From CBDCEG01 sp965215775 (GTDB lineage: Bacteria > Pseudomonadota > Gammaproteobacteria > Cardiobacteriales > Ostreibacteriaceae), in NCBI GenBank assembly GCA_965215775.1, contig CBDCEG010000019.1, positions 124,001-188,000 on the forward strand: 64,000 nucleotides of DNA, in the 5' to 3' direction. The notes below the pieces were generated by a model, which saw only the letters and a program-made list of their open reading frames with translations, was not told the DNA's origin and did no database searches. Within the stretch, counting starts at the first letter, position 1; the number at the start of each line of letters is the position of its first letter. Below, in pieces: positions 9,200 to 17,039 of the stretch. Made by a program: the position numbers and the translations under genes.

Positions 9200-10348
9200 A
9201 TGGATAAAACAAATAATAAGATAGATATATCAAACTTAGAATATAAATTAGGGGAATACCCTGATTTACCAGCCCCAAAAGGAAATGCAGGAATAATCAA
9301 TTGGGTTAGGAAAAATTTATTCTCAAATTTATTTAGTGGTGTTTTAACACTTTTAGCAATATTTATAATATTTAAATCAATACCACCTTTGATAAATTGG
9401 GCTTTTATTGATGCAAGTTGGATAGGAACTGATGACTCTAACAATTGTGTTAAAGGAGGCGGGGCATGCTGGACATATGTGAATTCAAAATTAAGTCAAT
9501 TTACTTATGGTGCTTATATAGAAACGGAAATTTGGAGATTAAATATTGTATTTTTTATGTTAGCCTCTTTAATTATTTACTTAGTTATCCCTAAGACACC
9601 CAAAAAATATATAGCTGGAATTATAATGTTTACAATATTTCCTATAATTTCTTATATTTTGATTGCAGGAGGAGTGTTTGGGTTAATGGTAGTTCCTGTT
9701 GATAAATGGGGTGGGTTTGCATTAACTATTATCATATCTTTTGTTGGTATTTTCGCATCTTTACCATTAGGAATTCTTTTAGCTTTGGGAAGGCAGTCAA
9801 AAATGCCTATTATAAAGACTTCAAGTGTTATCTTTATAGAGTTTTGGCGTGGAGTTCCTTTGATAACAGTTTTATTTATGGCTTCGTACATGGTTCCATT
9901 ATTTTTGCCTAAAGGAGTTGAATTTGATAAATTACTAAGAGTTTTAATATGTATAGTTATTTTTGCCTCTGCTTATATGGCTGAAGTTATTCGTGGTGGT
10001 TTGCAAGCTGTTCCTAAAGGGCAAGTTGAAGCTGCTCAATCTTTAGGGATTTCTTATTGGAAAACGATGATTCTTATTGTCCTACCGCAAGCACTAAAAA
10101 TTGTAATTCCAGGTATTGTAAATATATTTATAGGCTTATTTAAAGACACAACACTTGTTGCAATGGTTAATTTGTCTGATTTTTTAGGTATTATTCAAAC
10201 AGCATCAAGTGATTCTCATTGGAGTGATTTAAATATAATAATTGAAAGCTATGTTTTTGCAGCGTTTATTTATTTCTTATTTTGTTTTGCAATGTCAAGA
10301 TACAGCCTTAGCTTAGAGAGAAAATTACACACAGGACACAAAAGATAA
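9200..10348 (+). CDS. aapM: Amino-acid ABC transporter permease (AapM/YhdY-like)
   Basis: This 382-residue protein is the second permease of the pair. The N-terminal region carries the family feature W-I-G-T-D-x, seen here as SWIGTDDSNN, followed by a cysteine-containing loop (CVKGGGACW) between the first membrane spans. The permease domain holds the EAA loop in VEAAQSLGISYWKTMILIVL and the motif FIEFWRGVPLITVLFMAS. AapQ and AapM form the heterodimeric membrane channel for periplasmic amino acids. The two-base gap from aapQ and the 27-base gap to the ATPase gene indicate one operon. Confidence 0.88.
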   Translation: MDKTNNKIDISNLEYKLGEYPDLPAPKGNAGIINWVRKNLFSNLFSGVLTLLAIFIIFKSIPPLINWAFIDASWIGTDDSNNCVKGGGACWTYVNSKLSQFTYGAYIETEIWRLNIVFFMLASLIIYLVIPKTPKKYIAGIIMFTIFPIISYILIAGGVFGLMVVPVDKWGGFALTIIISFVGIFASLPLGILLALGRQSKMPIIKTSSVIFIEFWRGVPLITVLFMASYMVPLFLPKGVEFDKLLRVLICIVIFASAYMAEVIRGGLQAVPKGQVEAAQSLGISYWKTMILIVLPQALKIVIPGIVNIFIGLFKDTTLVAMVNLSDFLGIIQTASSDSHWSDLNIIIESYVFAAFIYFLFCFAMSRYSLSLERKLHTGHKR

Positions 10349-10375
10349 AACTAAAATATTATAAAGAGAATTAAT

Positions 10376-11137
10376 ATGTCAGAAAATATAGAAAGTGATG
10401 AAAATATAATTAAGATAAAAGGAATGCACAAATGGTATGGTAAATTCCATGTCCTAAAAAATATAAACCTAGAAATTAAAAGGGGTGAAATTGTAGTTGT
10501 TTGTGGACCATCAGGCTCTGGTAAATCAACTTTAATTCGTTGTATAAATCATTTAGAAGAGCATCAGCAAGGAGAAATTATAGTTGATGGGATTGAAGTT
10601 AGTAATGATATTAAAAAAATAAATAAAATACGTAGGCTTGTTGGAATGGTTTTTCAGCATTTTAACTTATTTCCACACCTTACAGTTTTACAAAATTTAA
10701 CCCTTGCACCAATTTGGGTTAGTAAAATGCCAAAGAGAAAAGCAGAAGAAATTGCGATGCACTATTTGGAAAGAGTTAAAATCCCAGAACAAGCAAATAA
10801 ATTCCCTGGGCAATTATCAGGAGGTCAGCAACAAAGGGTTGCAATAGCAAGGTCTCTTTGTATGGAAGCCAAAATAATGCTTTTTGACGAACCAACTTCC
10901 GCCCTTGATCCAGAAATGATAAATGAAGTTCTGGAAACTATGAAAGATTTGGCAGAAGAAGATATGACTATGGTTTGTGTTACTCATGAAATGGGTTTTG
11001 CAAGAGCCGTCGCTGATAGAGTGATATTTATGGATCAAGGTGAAATTATAGAAGTTAATAATCCTAAAGATTTCTTTGAAAACCCACAAAACGAAAGAAC
11101 CAAAAAATTCTTAAGCCAAATAAATGTAGCTTTTTGA
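10376..11137 (+). CDS. aapP: Amino-acid ABC transporter ATP-binding protein (AapP/YhdZ-like)
   Basis: A 253-residue ABC ATPase of the polar amino-acid family. Walker A is GPSGSGKST (residues 44-52), the Q loop lies in GMVFQHFNLFPHLT, the signature is LSGGQQQR, Walker B is IMLFDEPTSALD, and the switch histidine is in VCVTHEMGFA. The phrase HFNLFPHLTVLQN and the ending HEMGFARAVADRVIFMD are characteristic of GlnQ/AapP. It powers the two upstream permeases and closes the operon. A good AAAGAGAATTAAT leader precedes the ATG. It ends in TGA, and an IS30 end remnant follows 20 bases downstream. Confidence 0.93.
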   Translation: MSENIESDENIIKIKGMHKWYGKFHVLKNINLEIKRGEIVVVCGPSGSGKSTLIRCINHLEEHQQGEIIVDGIEVSNDIKKINKIRRLVGMVFQHFNLFPHLTVLQNLTLAPIWVSKMPKRKAEEIAMHYLERVKIPEQANKFPGQLSGGQQQRVAIARSLCMEAKIMLFDEPTSALDPEMINEVLETMKDLAEEDMTMVCVTHEMGFARAVADRVIFMDQGEIIEVNNPKDFFENPQNERTKKFLSQINVAF

Positions 11138-11157
11138 TTATTTCAAAATTATTGAAT

Positions 11158-11176
11158 CCTGGTTTCTAAATCAAAG
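11158..11176 (+). repeat. Solo IS30 left-end remnant
   Basis: CCTGGTTTCTAAATC matches base for base the relic at 17186 and differs by one base from the left terminal repeat of the three full IS30 copies in this window. The preceding seven bases (ATTGAAT) are also shared with the left flank of the copy at 31670. Nothing of the transposase remains. Confidence 0.55.
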
Positions 11177-11194
11177 AGATAAAAAAATAACAAG

Positions 11195-11254
11195 TAGAAG
11201 CTTCATCTTCTCGTCCTAATCTCCAGCTTAGGGACAAGAGTGTGTAAGCTTCTA
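11195..11254 (+). other. Long nested hairpin of unknown role
   Basis: TAGAAGCTT at 11195-11203 is the exact reverse complement of AAGCTTCTA at 11246-11254. Inside it, a second stem pairs GTCCTAA (11213-11219) with TTAGGGAC (11228-11235) with one bulge, flanked by CTTCTC/AAGAG complementarity. No T run follows, so this is not a standard intrinsic terminator. It lies after aapP and 117 bases before the end of the convergent menCE gene. It could be a processed RNA element, a transcription-end structure, or a mobile-element relic; I do not recognise it. Confidence 0.5.
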
Positions 11255-11371
11255 ACTGTGACAATAGTATACAATTTCTTAAGATTTGAGAAAAAATAGG
11301 AAGAAAAACTTTAGAAAAAGAACTAAAAAAACAAGTTAAGAATTTTTAGCTAAAGTTATATTTTATAAATC

Positions 11372-13363
11372 CTATGTTCTAATTATTTTCCCACTTTTTG
11401 TTTCTTTAAATTCATTAACATTAATTATTTTTTTTGGGATTTCGTAATTGTTTAAGTTTGTGAAATTTAGTTCTTTTAGAGTTATTTTCTTTTGGTTTTC
11501 AACTATAAGGATTATTTTTTCACCTAAAATGTTGTCTTTTTCAGAAGATATTTGAATTCTAAAGTTTAAGTTATTTATAAGCTTTATTTTTTCTTCAATT
11601 TGTTCTGGAATTATTTTTATACCACCTGAGTTTATAATATTATCAACTCTTCCAAGTAGTTTGAAGCTTTTTTCATTATAAATTTCCACTAAGTCATTTG
11701 TAATTGTCTTTTTAACTGATAAGTGTTTGTTATTAACTATTAAACAACCTCTTTTATCTATTTTAAAAGTTATCCCATCAAGAGCTTTGAATATTTTTTG
11801 TGTAGGATTGTTTTTCTGCCCGCTTTCTATTTTCCTGATGGCAATGTGAGTATAGGTTTCAGTCATTCCATAAGTTTCATATATTTCAGTAGTTTTATTT
11901 ATTTTGTTTAAAAAGTTTTCTAGTTTAAAACTTATTTTTGCACCACCAATTATTAATATTTTAATTTTAGAAATAGTTTTAATGCTTAAGTTTTCTGCTT
12001 GCATTGGTGTCATAGCAACAAAATCAAAACTTTCTGTAATATTTTGCATTGGATTTGAGCAAGGTTTTATAATTTTTAAATCTAACCCAATAATAAAACT
12101 CCTAACTACCATCATTTTTCCAGCAATATAATCAATTGGTAGGCATAAAAGTGCTGTATTATTTTTTTGTAGTTTAAATATTTTTGCACTAAGTAAGCTA
12201 GAATTGATTAAGTCTTGTTTGAGTGCGTTTATGGTTTTAGGTTTTCCTGTTGAACCTGATGTTTTTAACTCAATATCCTTATTAGAATTTAACCAATTTA
12301 TATTAAATTTGTGTAGATTGTGTGCAGTTTTATCATTTGAAATGACAAGTTTATTAGAGCTATTTATAAATGAAACGCAAGGTATATTGTTTGTGTAAAG
12401 CTTACCAGTTCCAAGCCCTTGAAAGCCTTTTATGTTTTTATAAACCACCCATTGTGCAATGGATTTTAAAGCAATATTTGATTCCAAAGCAGAGGTTAGC
12501 CAATAATTTATATTTCTTTGTTTTGCCAAATTTATCCAGCTTTCACACTCTAAAAAACCACCAACTAAACTAGGTTTTAATATTATATATTGGGGTTTTA
12601 TGAAATCTAACATTTCTTGTCTTTTTTTATTTGAAGTGATTTTTATTAACTCTTCATCAAGTGCTATTGGAATAGGAGAGTTTTTGCAAATATCACTCAT
12701 TAATTCAAATTGCCCAGCCATAACTGGTTGTTCTATTGAATGAATATCGTATTTTGATAACATATTTAGTTTCTCAAAAACATTCGTTTTATCAAATGCA
12801 CCATTTGCATCTAAGCGAATTGTAAGTTTTTCCTTTGGTAATTGTTCTCTTATTTGTTTTAGAAACTCTAACTCTTTTGTAAAGTCTAAATTACCTATTT
12901 TTATTTTTATACACTTCCAGTTTTCAGTTAATTTATTATCTATTTGAGATTTTATGAAATCACTTTCACCCATCCAAATTAATCCGTTTATATCAATTTC
13001 ATCAGTGTTTTCAACGTTTTGCTGTAGGTTTGTTTTAAAATATTGCCCACAACCTTTGTTTTTCAAATCTAAAAAAGCTAACTCAACTGCAAATCTAATG
13101 GCAGGATAATTTTCAAAATCATTCTTTAAGCTATTTGGTGAGTTAAAATATTTACTTATATTGTTGCAAACAAAATCTAACTTACTCTCAATTTCAGCTA
13201 AGTTATCTAAACTTAAATTTGGCAGAGGTGCACATTCTCCAATACCAGTTATATTGTTGTAAGTTATGAAAATAAACCATATATTATGGTTTTGCATTGT
13301 TCCACGAGAAGTGCCAATGATTTGTTTGAAATTTAATTTATATTTGTTCCAAGTAGCTTGCAT
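11372..13363 (-). CDS. menCE: Fused o-succinylbenzoate synthase / o-succinylbenzoate-CoA ligase (MenC-MenE)
   Basis: One 663-residue reading frame carries two enzymes of menaquinone synthesis. Residues 1 to about 330 are an enolase-superfamily MenC: GTSRG near residue 17, GIGECAPLP, the catalytic lysine pair region KCIKIKIG, then the metal ligands in RLDANGAF, SIEQPV and ALDEEL, and the distal lysine in ILKPSLVGG. After GLGTGKLYTNNIP and a short linker, about residue 355 begins an adenylate-forming ligase: nucleotide loop TSGSTGKPK, LCLPIDYIAGKMMVVRS, YGMTETYTHIAIRK, the hinge GRVDNIINSGGIKIIPEQIE, and the catalytic lysine in the last residues SGKIIRT. From memory, the wording of both halves (IGTSRG, YIAGKMM, LGTGKLYTNNI) resembles Bacteroidota MenC and MenE, usually adjacent separate genes. 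No other men gene is in the window. Confidence 0.88.
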   Translation of the reverse strand: MQATWNKYKLNFKQIIGTSRGTMQNHNIWFIFITYNNITGIGECAPLPNLSLDNLAEIESKLDFVCNNISKYFNSPNSLKNDFENYPAIRFAVELAFLDLKNKGCGQYFKTNLQQNVENTDEIDINGLIWMGESDFIKSQIDNKLTENWKCIKIKIGNLDFTKELEFLKQIREQLPKEKLTIRLDANGAFDKTNVFEKLNMLSKYDIHSIEQPVMAGQFELMSDICKNSPIPIALDEELIKITSNKKRQEMLDFIKPQYIILKPSLVGGFLECESWINLAKQRNINYWLTSALESNIALKSIAQWVVYKNIKGFQGLGTGKLYTNNIPCVSFINSSNKLVISNDKTAHNLHKFNINWLNSNKDIELKTSGSTGKPKTINALKQDLINSSLLSAKIFKLQKNNTALLCLPIDYIAGKMMVVRSFIIGLDLKIIKPCSNPMQNITESFDFVAMTPMQAENLSIKTISKIKILIIGGAKISFKLENFLNKINKTTEIYETYGMTETYTHIAIRKIESGQKNNPTQKIFKALDGITFKIDKRGCLIVNNKHLSVKKTITNDLVEIYNEKSFKLLGRVDNIINSGGIKIIPEQIEEKIKLINNLNFRIQISSEKDNILGEKIILIVENQKKITLKELNFTNLNNYEIPKKIINVNEFKETKSGKIIRT

Positions 13364-13443
13364 TTTTAATTTGGTTTATTGTTTGGTAAATAAATATATT
13401 AATAAGTATATTAATAAACATTCTTACATATTATAATAAAATT

Positions 13444-14055
13444 ATGATTGCAGAAATAAAAAAGACTTTTAAATTATTCCCAATAACTTCAATATTTATA
13501 GTATTAAGTATTGCATTTTCGACTATAACTTGGTTTGGTGCCTTTAAAGATATCTTATATTTATTTGTTTATGATGAAAGTAAAATATTGTCTGGGCAAA
13601 TTTATAGGTTAGTCACCCCAATTTTCCTACATTTTCCAGTTATGGGTGTTTTTTTTGCACACCTTGGAATGAATATGATTATGTTTTATCAGTTTGCAAA
13701 GCTTATTGAAAGCAAACAAGGAAAAATTTTTCTTACTTTATTTATAATTAGCTCAGGTATTTTTAGTAACTTGGCTCAAGCATATTTTTCAAATGGTATT
13801 TTTGGTGGTATGAGTGGAGTGGTTTATGCACTTTTGGGTTACTTGTTTTTAATAAAAAAAATAAATGCTAAAAGTATTTATAATTCCTTTGAAGTTATTC
13901 GGCTTGATAAGATTATGATTTTTTTAATTGTATTTTTAGGCTTAGGTTTTACTGGTGTTTTAGGTGATGGAATTGGAAACTCAGCTCACTTAGCAGGATT
14001 TATCTTTGGGGTTATTGCAGCAGCTATTTTTGGATTTGTTGGTAAACTAAAATGA
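13444..14055 (+). CDS. Rhomboid-family intramembrane serine protease
   Basis: A 203-residue, six-segment membrane protein. The catalytic dyad is visible as Ser124 in GGMSGVVYALLG and His182 in NSAHLAGFIFG, and HLGMNMIMFYQF supplies the conserved helix-2 His/Asn region (HxxxN as in GlpG). Rhomboids cut transmembrane substrates within the bilayer; the bacterial substrates are mostly unknown. The protein lacks the cytoplasmic N-terminal domain of E. coli GlpG. The stop overlaps the ATG of the following membrane protein (ATGA), so the pair is likely translated together. It diverges from menCE across 80 bases, which must hold both promoters. Confidence 0.85.
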   Translation: MIAEIKKTFKLFPITSIFIVLSIAFSTITWFGAFKDILYLFVYDESKILSGQIYRLVTPIFLHFPVMGVFFAHLGMNMIMFYQFAKLIESKQGKIFLTLFIISSGIFSNLAQAYFSNGIFGGMSGVVYALLGYLFLIKKINAKSIYNSFEVIRLDKIMIFLIVFLGLGFTGVLGDGIGNSAHLAGFIFGVIAAAIFGFVGKLK

Positions 14056-15548
14056 ATATAAATAGAAAACGAATCCAAATAAAAGCACAAAAATTATTAA
14101 ACAAAATATATGAAAGACCTATAATCTCTGCTTTTTTTATATCTTTAATAACTGGAATTTACCTTTTTTATGATATTGGTGTGATAAACGCTTCATCTCT
14201 TGAGTTTTTTTGGAATATAGAAAGCTTAAATGGATTTTACTCAGAAATTTATTCTGATCATGGTTTTTTTGCACTTTGTATAGCCCTGCTTTCTAAAGTA
14301 ACAGGATTTAGCTTAGAAACTTCTGGGCAGGTTATTATGCTATTTTCACACGGTTTTATAGCTGTTTTTTTGTTACTTATAGCTAAAGATTTGAAATTCT
14401 CAAACCTATCCTGCTGGGTTTTGATTTTTTTACTTTTGGCACACTCAAGCTATAATAATTTTCGCTCTTATATTATTTCAGAACCAATTTATTGGTTGCT
14501 CTGGCTTAGTGCTATTTATGTTTTAATTAAATATTACAAAAAAAACTTACCTCTAGTTTTGGCAGTTTGGGTTTTTAATTTACTAATTGCAACTCAAGTT
14601 AATATCGTTGCTTGGTTTTGGTTACTATTATTCCCAATTGGTTTGCTATTTTGGCCAAAGTGGCAACGAAAAAGTGTTGTTTATGCATTATTAATATATT
14701 TGGTTTTAGTAACTATTGCTTTATTTATACCAATATATGATGGAATATCAGCTTATGAGACTTTTGTTGATAGTTTTTGGGAAAATAGCTCAAGCTTTGC
14801 TGAAATGCTTAATTTAAAATCAAGTGATTGGGTTCAAGATGATGAGTTTATGTCAACTATTTTTATCTTTAGTGGTGCTTTTAGTTTAGTTTTGGTTAGA
14901 AGTGTAGTTGCTTTTGGTTTGATTGGAACTTTTCTTGCTATATATGCCTTTGTGAAAAAACAAACTAATATAATAATGACAAGTAAATTTCAGTTTTTAT
15001 TGTATTTACTAATATTTGATATTTTATCAACAGTTATTTTATTTATATTCTCAATAAATAAAAATTCTACTGTATATTTCACATCAACTTTTATATTATT
15101 ATTATTTGCTTGCTTAGGGCTTTCTTATATTCTTAAAAAAATCCAGTTTAATAAATACACTAAGCTAACTTCCTTAGTCATCGTTTGGATTTTAGTTGGC
15201 TATTTTGCAAGTGGTTTGATTAGTTTTGGACCAAATAAATCCTACCAAAAAAAAGCGGGGGTTTACCTTAAATCAAATAAAGAAAAACAAACGAAACTTA
15301 TATCAAACTCTAGATATGTGTTATTTTACTCACAAAATAACCCTGAAAATCAAGTTGATGTTGAGCAAATAAAAAAACGAATTATTAGAGCAAATTTAAT
15401 TAAGGAAAAGCTGGTTCTTGCTTTTAGACTAAACAGAAAAAGAACAATCCCAGTATTCCTTGAAAATAAAAAAATAGCGCTAGAATTCCAAAATAAAAGA
15501 GGAGATAAAGTTCTTATATATTATTTTGATAGGGTAAATGCAAAGTAG
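14052..15548 (+). CDS. Polytopic membrane protein of unknown function
   Basis: A 498-residue protein with about ten to eleven hydrophobic segments (for example residues 25-45, 75-110, 115-135, 145-162, 170-205, 212-232, 275-300, 318-340, 343-360, 372-395), followed by a hydrophilic lysine-rich C-terminal 100 residues. The first external loop contains YSEIYSDHGFFAL, an acidic-aromatic stretch between membrane spans 1 and 2 that recalls GT-C fold glycosyltransferases, where the catalytic acidic residue sits in that loop; this is only a resemblance. I do not recognise a specific family. It overlaps the rhomboid gene by four bases, so it could be functionally linked to it, for instance as a substrate or partner. 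Confidence 0.75.
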   Translation: MNINRKRIQIKAQKLLNKIYERPIISAFFISLITGIYLFYDIGVINASSLEFFWNIESLNGFYSEIYSDHGFFALCIALLSKVTGFSLETSGQVIMLFSHGFIAVFLLLIAKDLKFSNLSCWVLIFLLLAHSSYNNFRSYIISEPIYWLLWLSAIYVLIKYYKKNLPLVLAVWVFNLLIATQVNIVAWFWLLLFPIGLLFWPKWQRKSVVYALLIYLVLVTIALFIPIYDGISAYETFVDSFWENSSSFAEMLNLKSSDWVQDDEFMSTIFIFSGAFSLVLVRSVVAFGLIGTFLAIYAFVKKQTNIIMTSKFQFLLYLLIFDILSTVILFIFSINKNSTVYFTSTFILLLFACLGLSYILKKIQFNKYTKLTSLVIVWILVGYFASGLISFGPNKSYQKKAGVYLKSNKEKQTKLISNSRYVLFYSQNNPENQVDVEQIKKRIIRANLIKEKLVLAFRLNRKRTIPVFLENKKIALEFQNKRGDKVLIYYFDRVNAK

Positions 15549-15735
15549 TGCGAATTTATTGCATTTTAAATGTTGTACTTTTTAAACTAATCGTATAGAA
15601 TTGGTTCAATATAAATTGGTTTAGATAAGAATCAGGTTTATACTTAAGTTTAATTATTTATTTTTTTATATGCGACAATTATATAAAAAATCATAAAAAT
15701 CGGTCATAAGACCTTAACATTGTTTGGAGAAAGAT

Positions 15736-16305
15736 ATGAAAAAAGTATTATTAGTTAGTTTATTATCAGCTTTAGTAGCAAGTTGTTCTACACCTGATGT
15801 TTTTAATGAAAGAGGAACAAAAGCTGGTAACGGTAAAACTCATCACCGTAAAGACCAAGATTTAATCCCTTCATCACATAACGCTGCAGAGCATTTAATG
15901 CAACAAGCAAGTTACTTGAAAAATGATTTAAAACCAATCGTTATTACAAGTATTGCAGATATTACAGACTTAGATTCAAGTTCTGCATTAGGCTTAATGA
16001 TTTCAGAGCAAATTGCTGACAGATTTGTTCAGTATGGCTTCCCTGTGATTGATGTTAGAACTCGTAAAAAAATCAAAATTAGAGAAAATAATGGTGAATT
16101 CTTATTATCAAGAGATATTAGAAAAATCAGTAAAAGTAACTCTGCTGGTTCAGTATTATTAGGAACTTATGCAAAAGGTAGAAATCATGTGTTTATCAGT
16201 ACTCGTCTAGTAAGACCTGTTGATAATAGAATTTTATCTAGTTATGATTTTGATTTACCATTAGGTGCTGATACAAAAAAACTAGTAAATACTAGAACTA
16301 AGTAA
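15736..16305 (+). CDS. FlgO-family outer-membrane lipoprotein
   Basis: The start is ATG at 15736, preceded at the right distance by TTGGAGAAAG; a TTG at 15724 is in frame but lies inside this ribosome site. The product begins with a lysine, a hydrophobic stretch and the lipobox LVASC, placing the lipidated cysteine at residue 17. The body (IVITSIADITDLDSSSALG, MISEQIADRFVQYGFPVIDVR, and LLGTYAKGRNHVFISTRLVR) fits the FlgO domain family, first described from Vibrio flagellar outer-membrane proteins. No flagellar genes are in this window, so a flagellar role here is unproven. It is followed by a strong terminator and appears to be a single-gene unit. Confidence 0.8.
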   Translation: MKKVLLVSLLSALVASCSTPDVFNERGTKAGNGKTHHRKDQDLIPSSHNAAEHLMQQASYLKNDLKPIVITSIADITDLDSSSALGLMISEQIADRFVQYGFPVIDVRTRKKIKIRENNGEFLLSRDIRKISKSNSAGSVLLGTYAKGRNHVFISTRLVRPVDNRILSSYDFDLPLGADTKKLVNTRTK

Positions 16306-16323
16306 TATTAGTTAAGTTTTTTG

Positions 16324-16353
16324 AAAAAGCCGCAATCATTTGCGGTTTTTTTA
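16324..16353 (+). terminator. Intrinsic terminator after the FlgO-like gene
   Basis: Hairpin of AAAAAGCCGCAA and TTGCGGTTTTTTT around a four-base loop, ending in a T run. It lies 19 bases after the stop at 16305 and before secB. Confidence 0.9.
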
Positions 16354-16387
16354 TTTGTAAATGTTTTATTTAAATGAGGAATGTGAA

Positions 16388-16861
16388 ATGACTAAAAAAA
16401 AAGAAGTAGAGAAGAATACAAAGCCACAACAAATTTTTGAAATTAGAAAAATATATACTAAAGATATTTCTTGTGAGTCTCCAAATACACCAGATATTTT
16501 CAGAAAAAATTGGGAGCCAGAAACAAATCTTAAAATTGTTACAGGTAGTAAGAGGCTTGATAAAGATGCGCCTGCGTATGAAGTTGTTGTTAAACTTACA
16601 GTTGAAACAAAAATAAAAGATGAAGTGGCTTATATAGCAGAAGTAGAGCAAGCTGGTGTTTTTATAATTGAAGGTTTTGAGGAAGAAGTTAAAAATCATA
16701 TAGCTGGAGCAACTGCACCAAATATACTTTTTCCATATATCTTAGAAAGTATGACTAGCCTTTCTCAAAAAGCAGGGTTTCCACCAGTTGTATTAAATTT
16801 AGTTGATTTCAATGCTCTTTATCAAGACCAACTAAGACAAAAACAAGAAAGTAAGAAATAA
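16388..16861 (+). CDS. secB: Protein-export chaperone SecB
   Basis: SecB keeps preproteins unfolded and delivers them to SecA. The conserved blocks are present: QQIFEIRKIYTKDISCESPN, WEPETNL, YEVVVKLTVE, AEVEQAGVFII, and NILFPYILESMTSL followed by GFPPVVLNLVDF. The ATG at 16388 has GAGGA at 16376-16380 as ribosome site; an in-frame ATG at 16361 lies within the terminator tail and is rejected. This gives 157 residues, the usual size. It is an isolated gene ahead of a tRNA. Confidence 0.95.
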   Translation: MTKKKEVEKNTKPQQIFEIRKIYTKDISCESPNTPDIFRKNWEPETNLKIVTGSKRLDKDAPAYEVVVKLTVETKIKDEVAYIAEVEQAGVFIIEGFEEEVKNHIAGATAPNILFPYILESMTSLSQKAGFPPVVLNLVDFNALYQDQLRQKQESKK

Positions 16862-16962
16862 TAACTAAAAAATAAAAAAAAGATATTTTCGTTTTGAAAA
16901 AAATGAAAACTAAAGTAAAATAACCCGCTTATTAGATTTAGATTCTAATAAGTCATTAAAAT

Positions 16963-17039
16963 GGGACTTTAGCTCAGTTGGTTAGAGCGTCCGACTCATA
17001 ATCGGCAGGTCCGCAGTTCGAGTCTGCGAAGTCCCACCA
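16963..17039 (+). tRNA. tRNA with CAT anticodon (Ile2 more likely than Met)
   Basis: A 77-base cloverleaf: acceptor GGGACTT (16963-16969) pairs with AAGTCCC (17029-17035), discriminator A, encoded CCA at 17037-17039. The anticodon loop CTCATAA gives CAT. The anticodon stem CCGA/TCGG and the loop context GACTCATAATCG resemble the minor isoleucine tRNA whose C34 is modified to lysidine by TilS; elongator methionine tRNAs are the alternative. It lacks the three G-C anticodon pairs expected of initiator tRNA. TilS itself is encoded at 49.6 kb. Confidence 0.9.

Noticed and set aside
11195..11254. tRNA or tmRNA fragment in the aapP-menCE gap
   Set aside because: The stems do not form a cloverleaf and no T-arm consensus (GGTTC-A/G-A) or CCA end is present.
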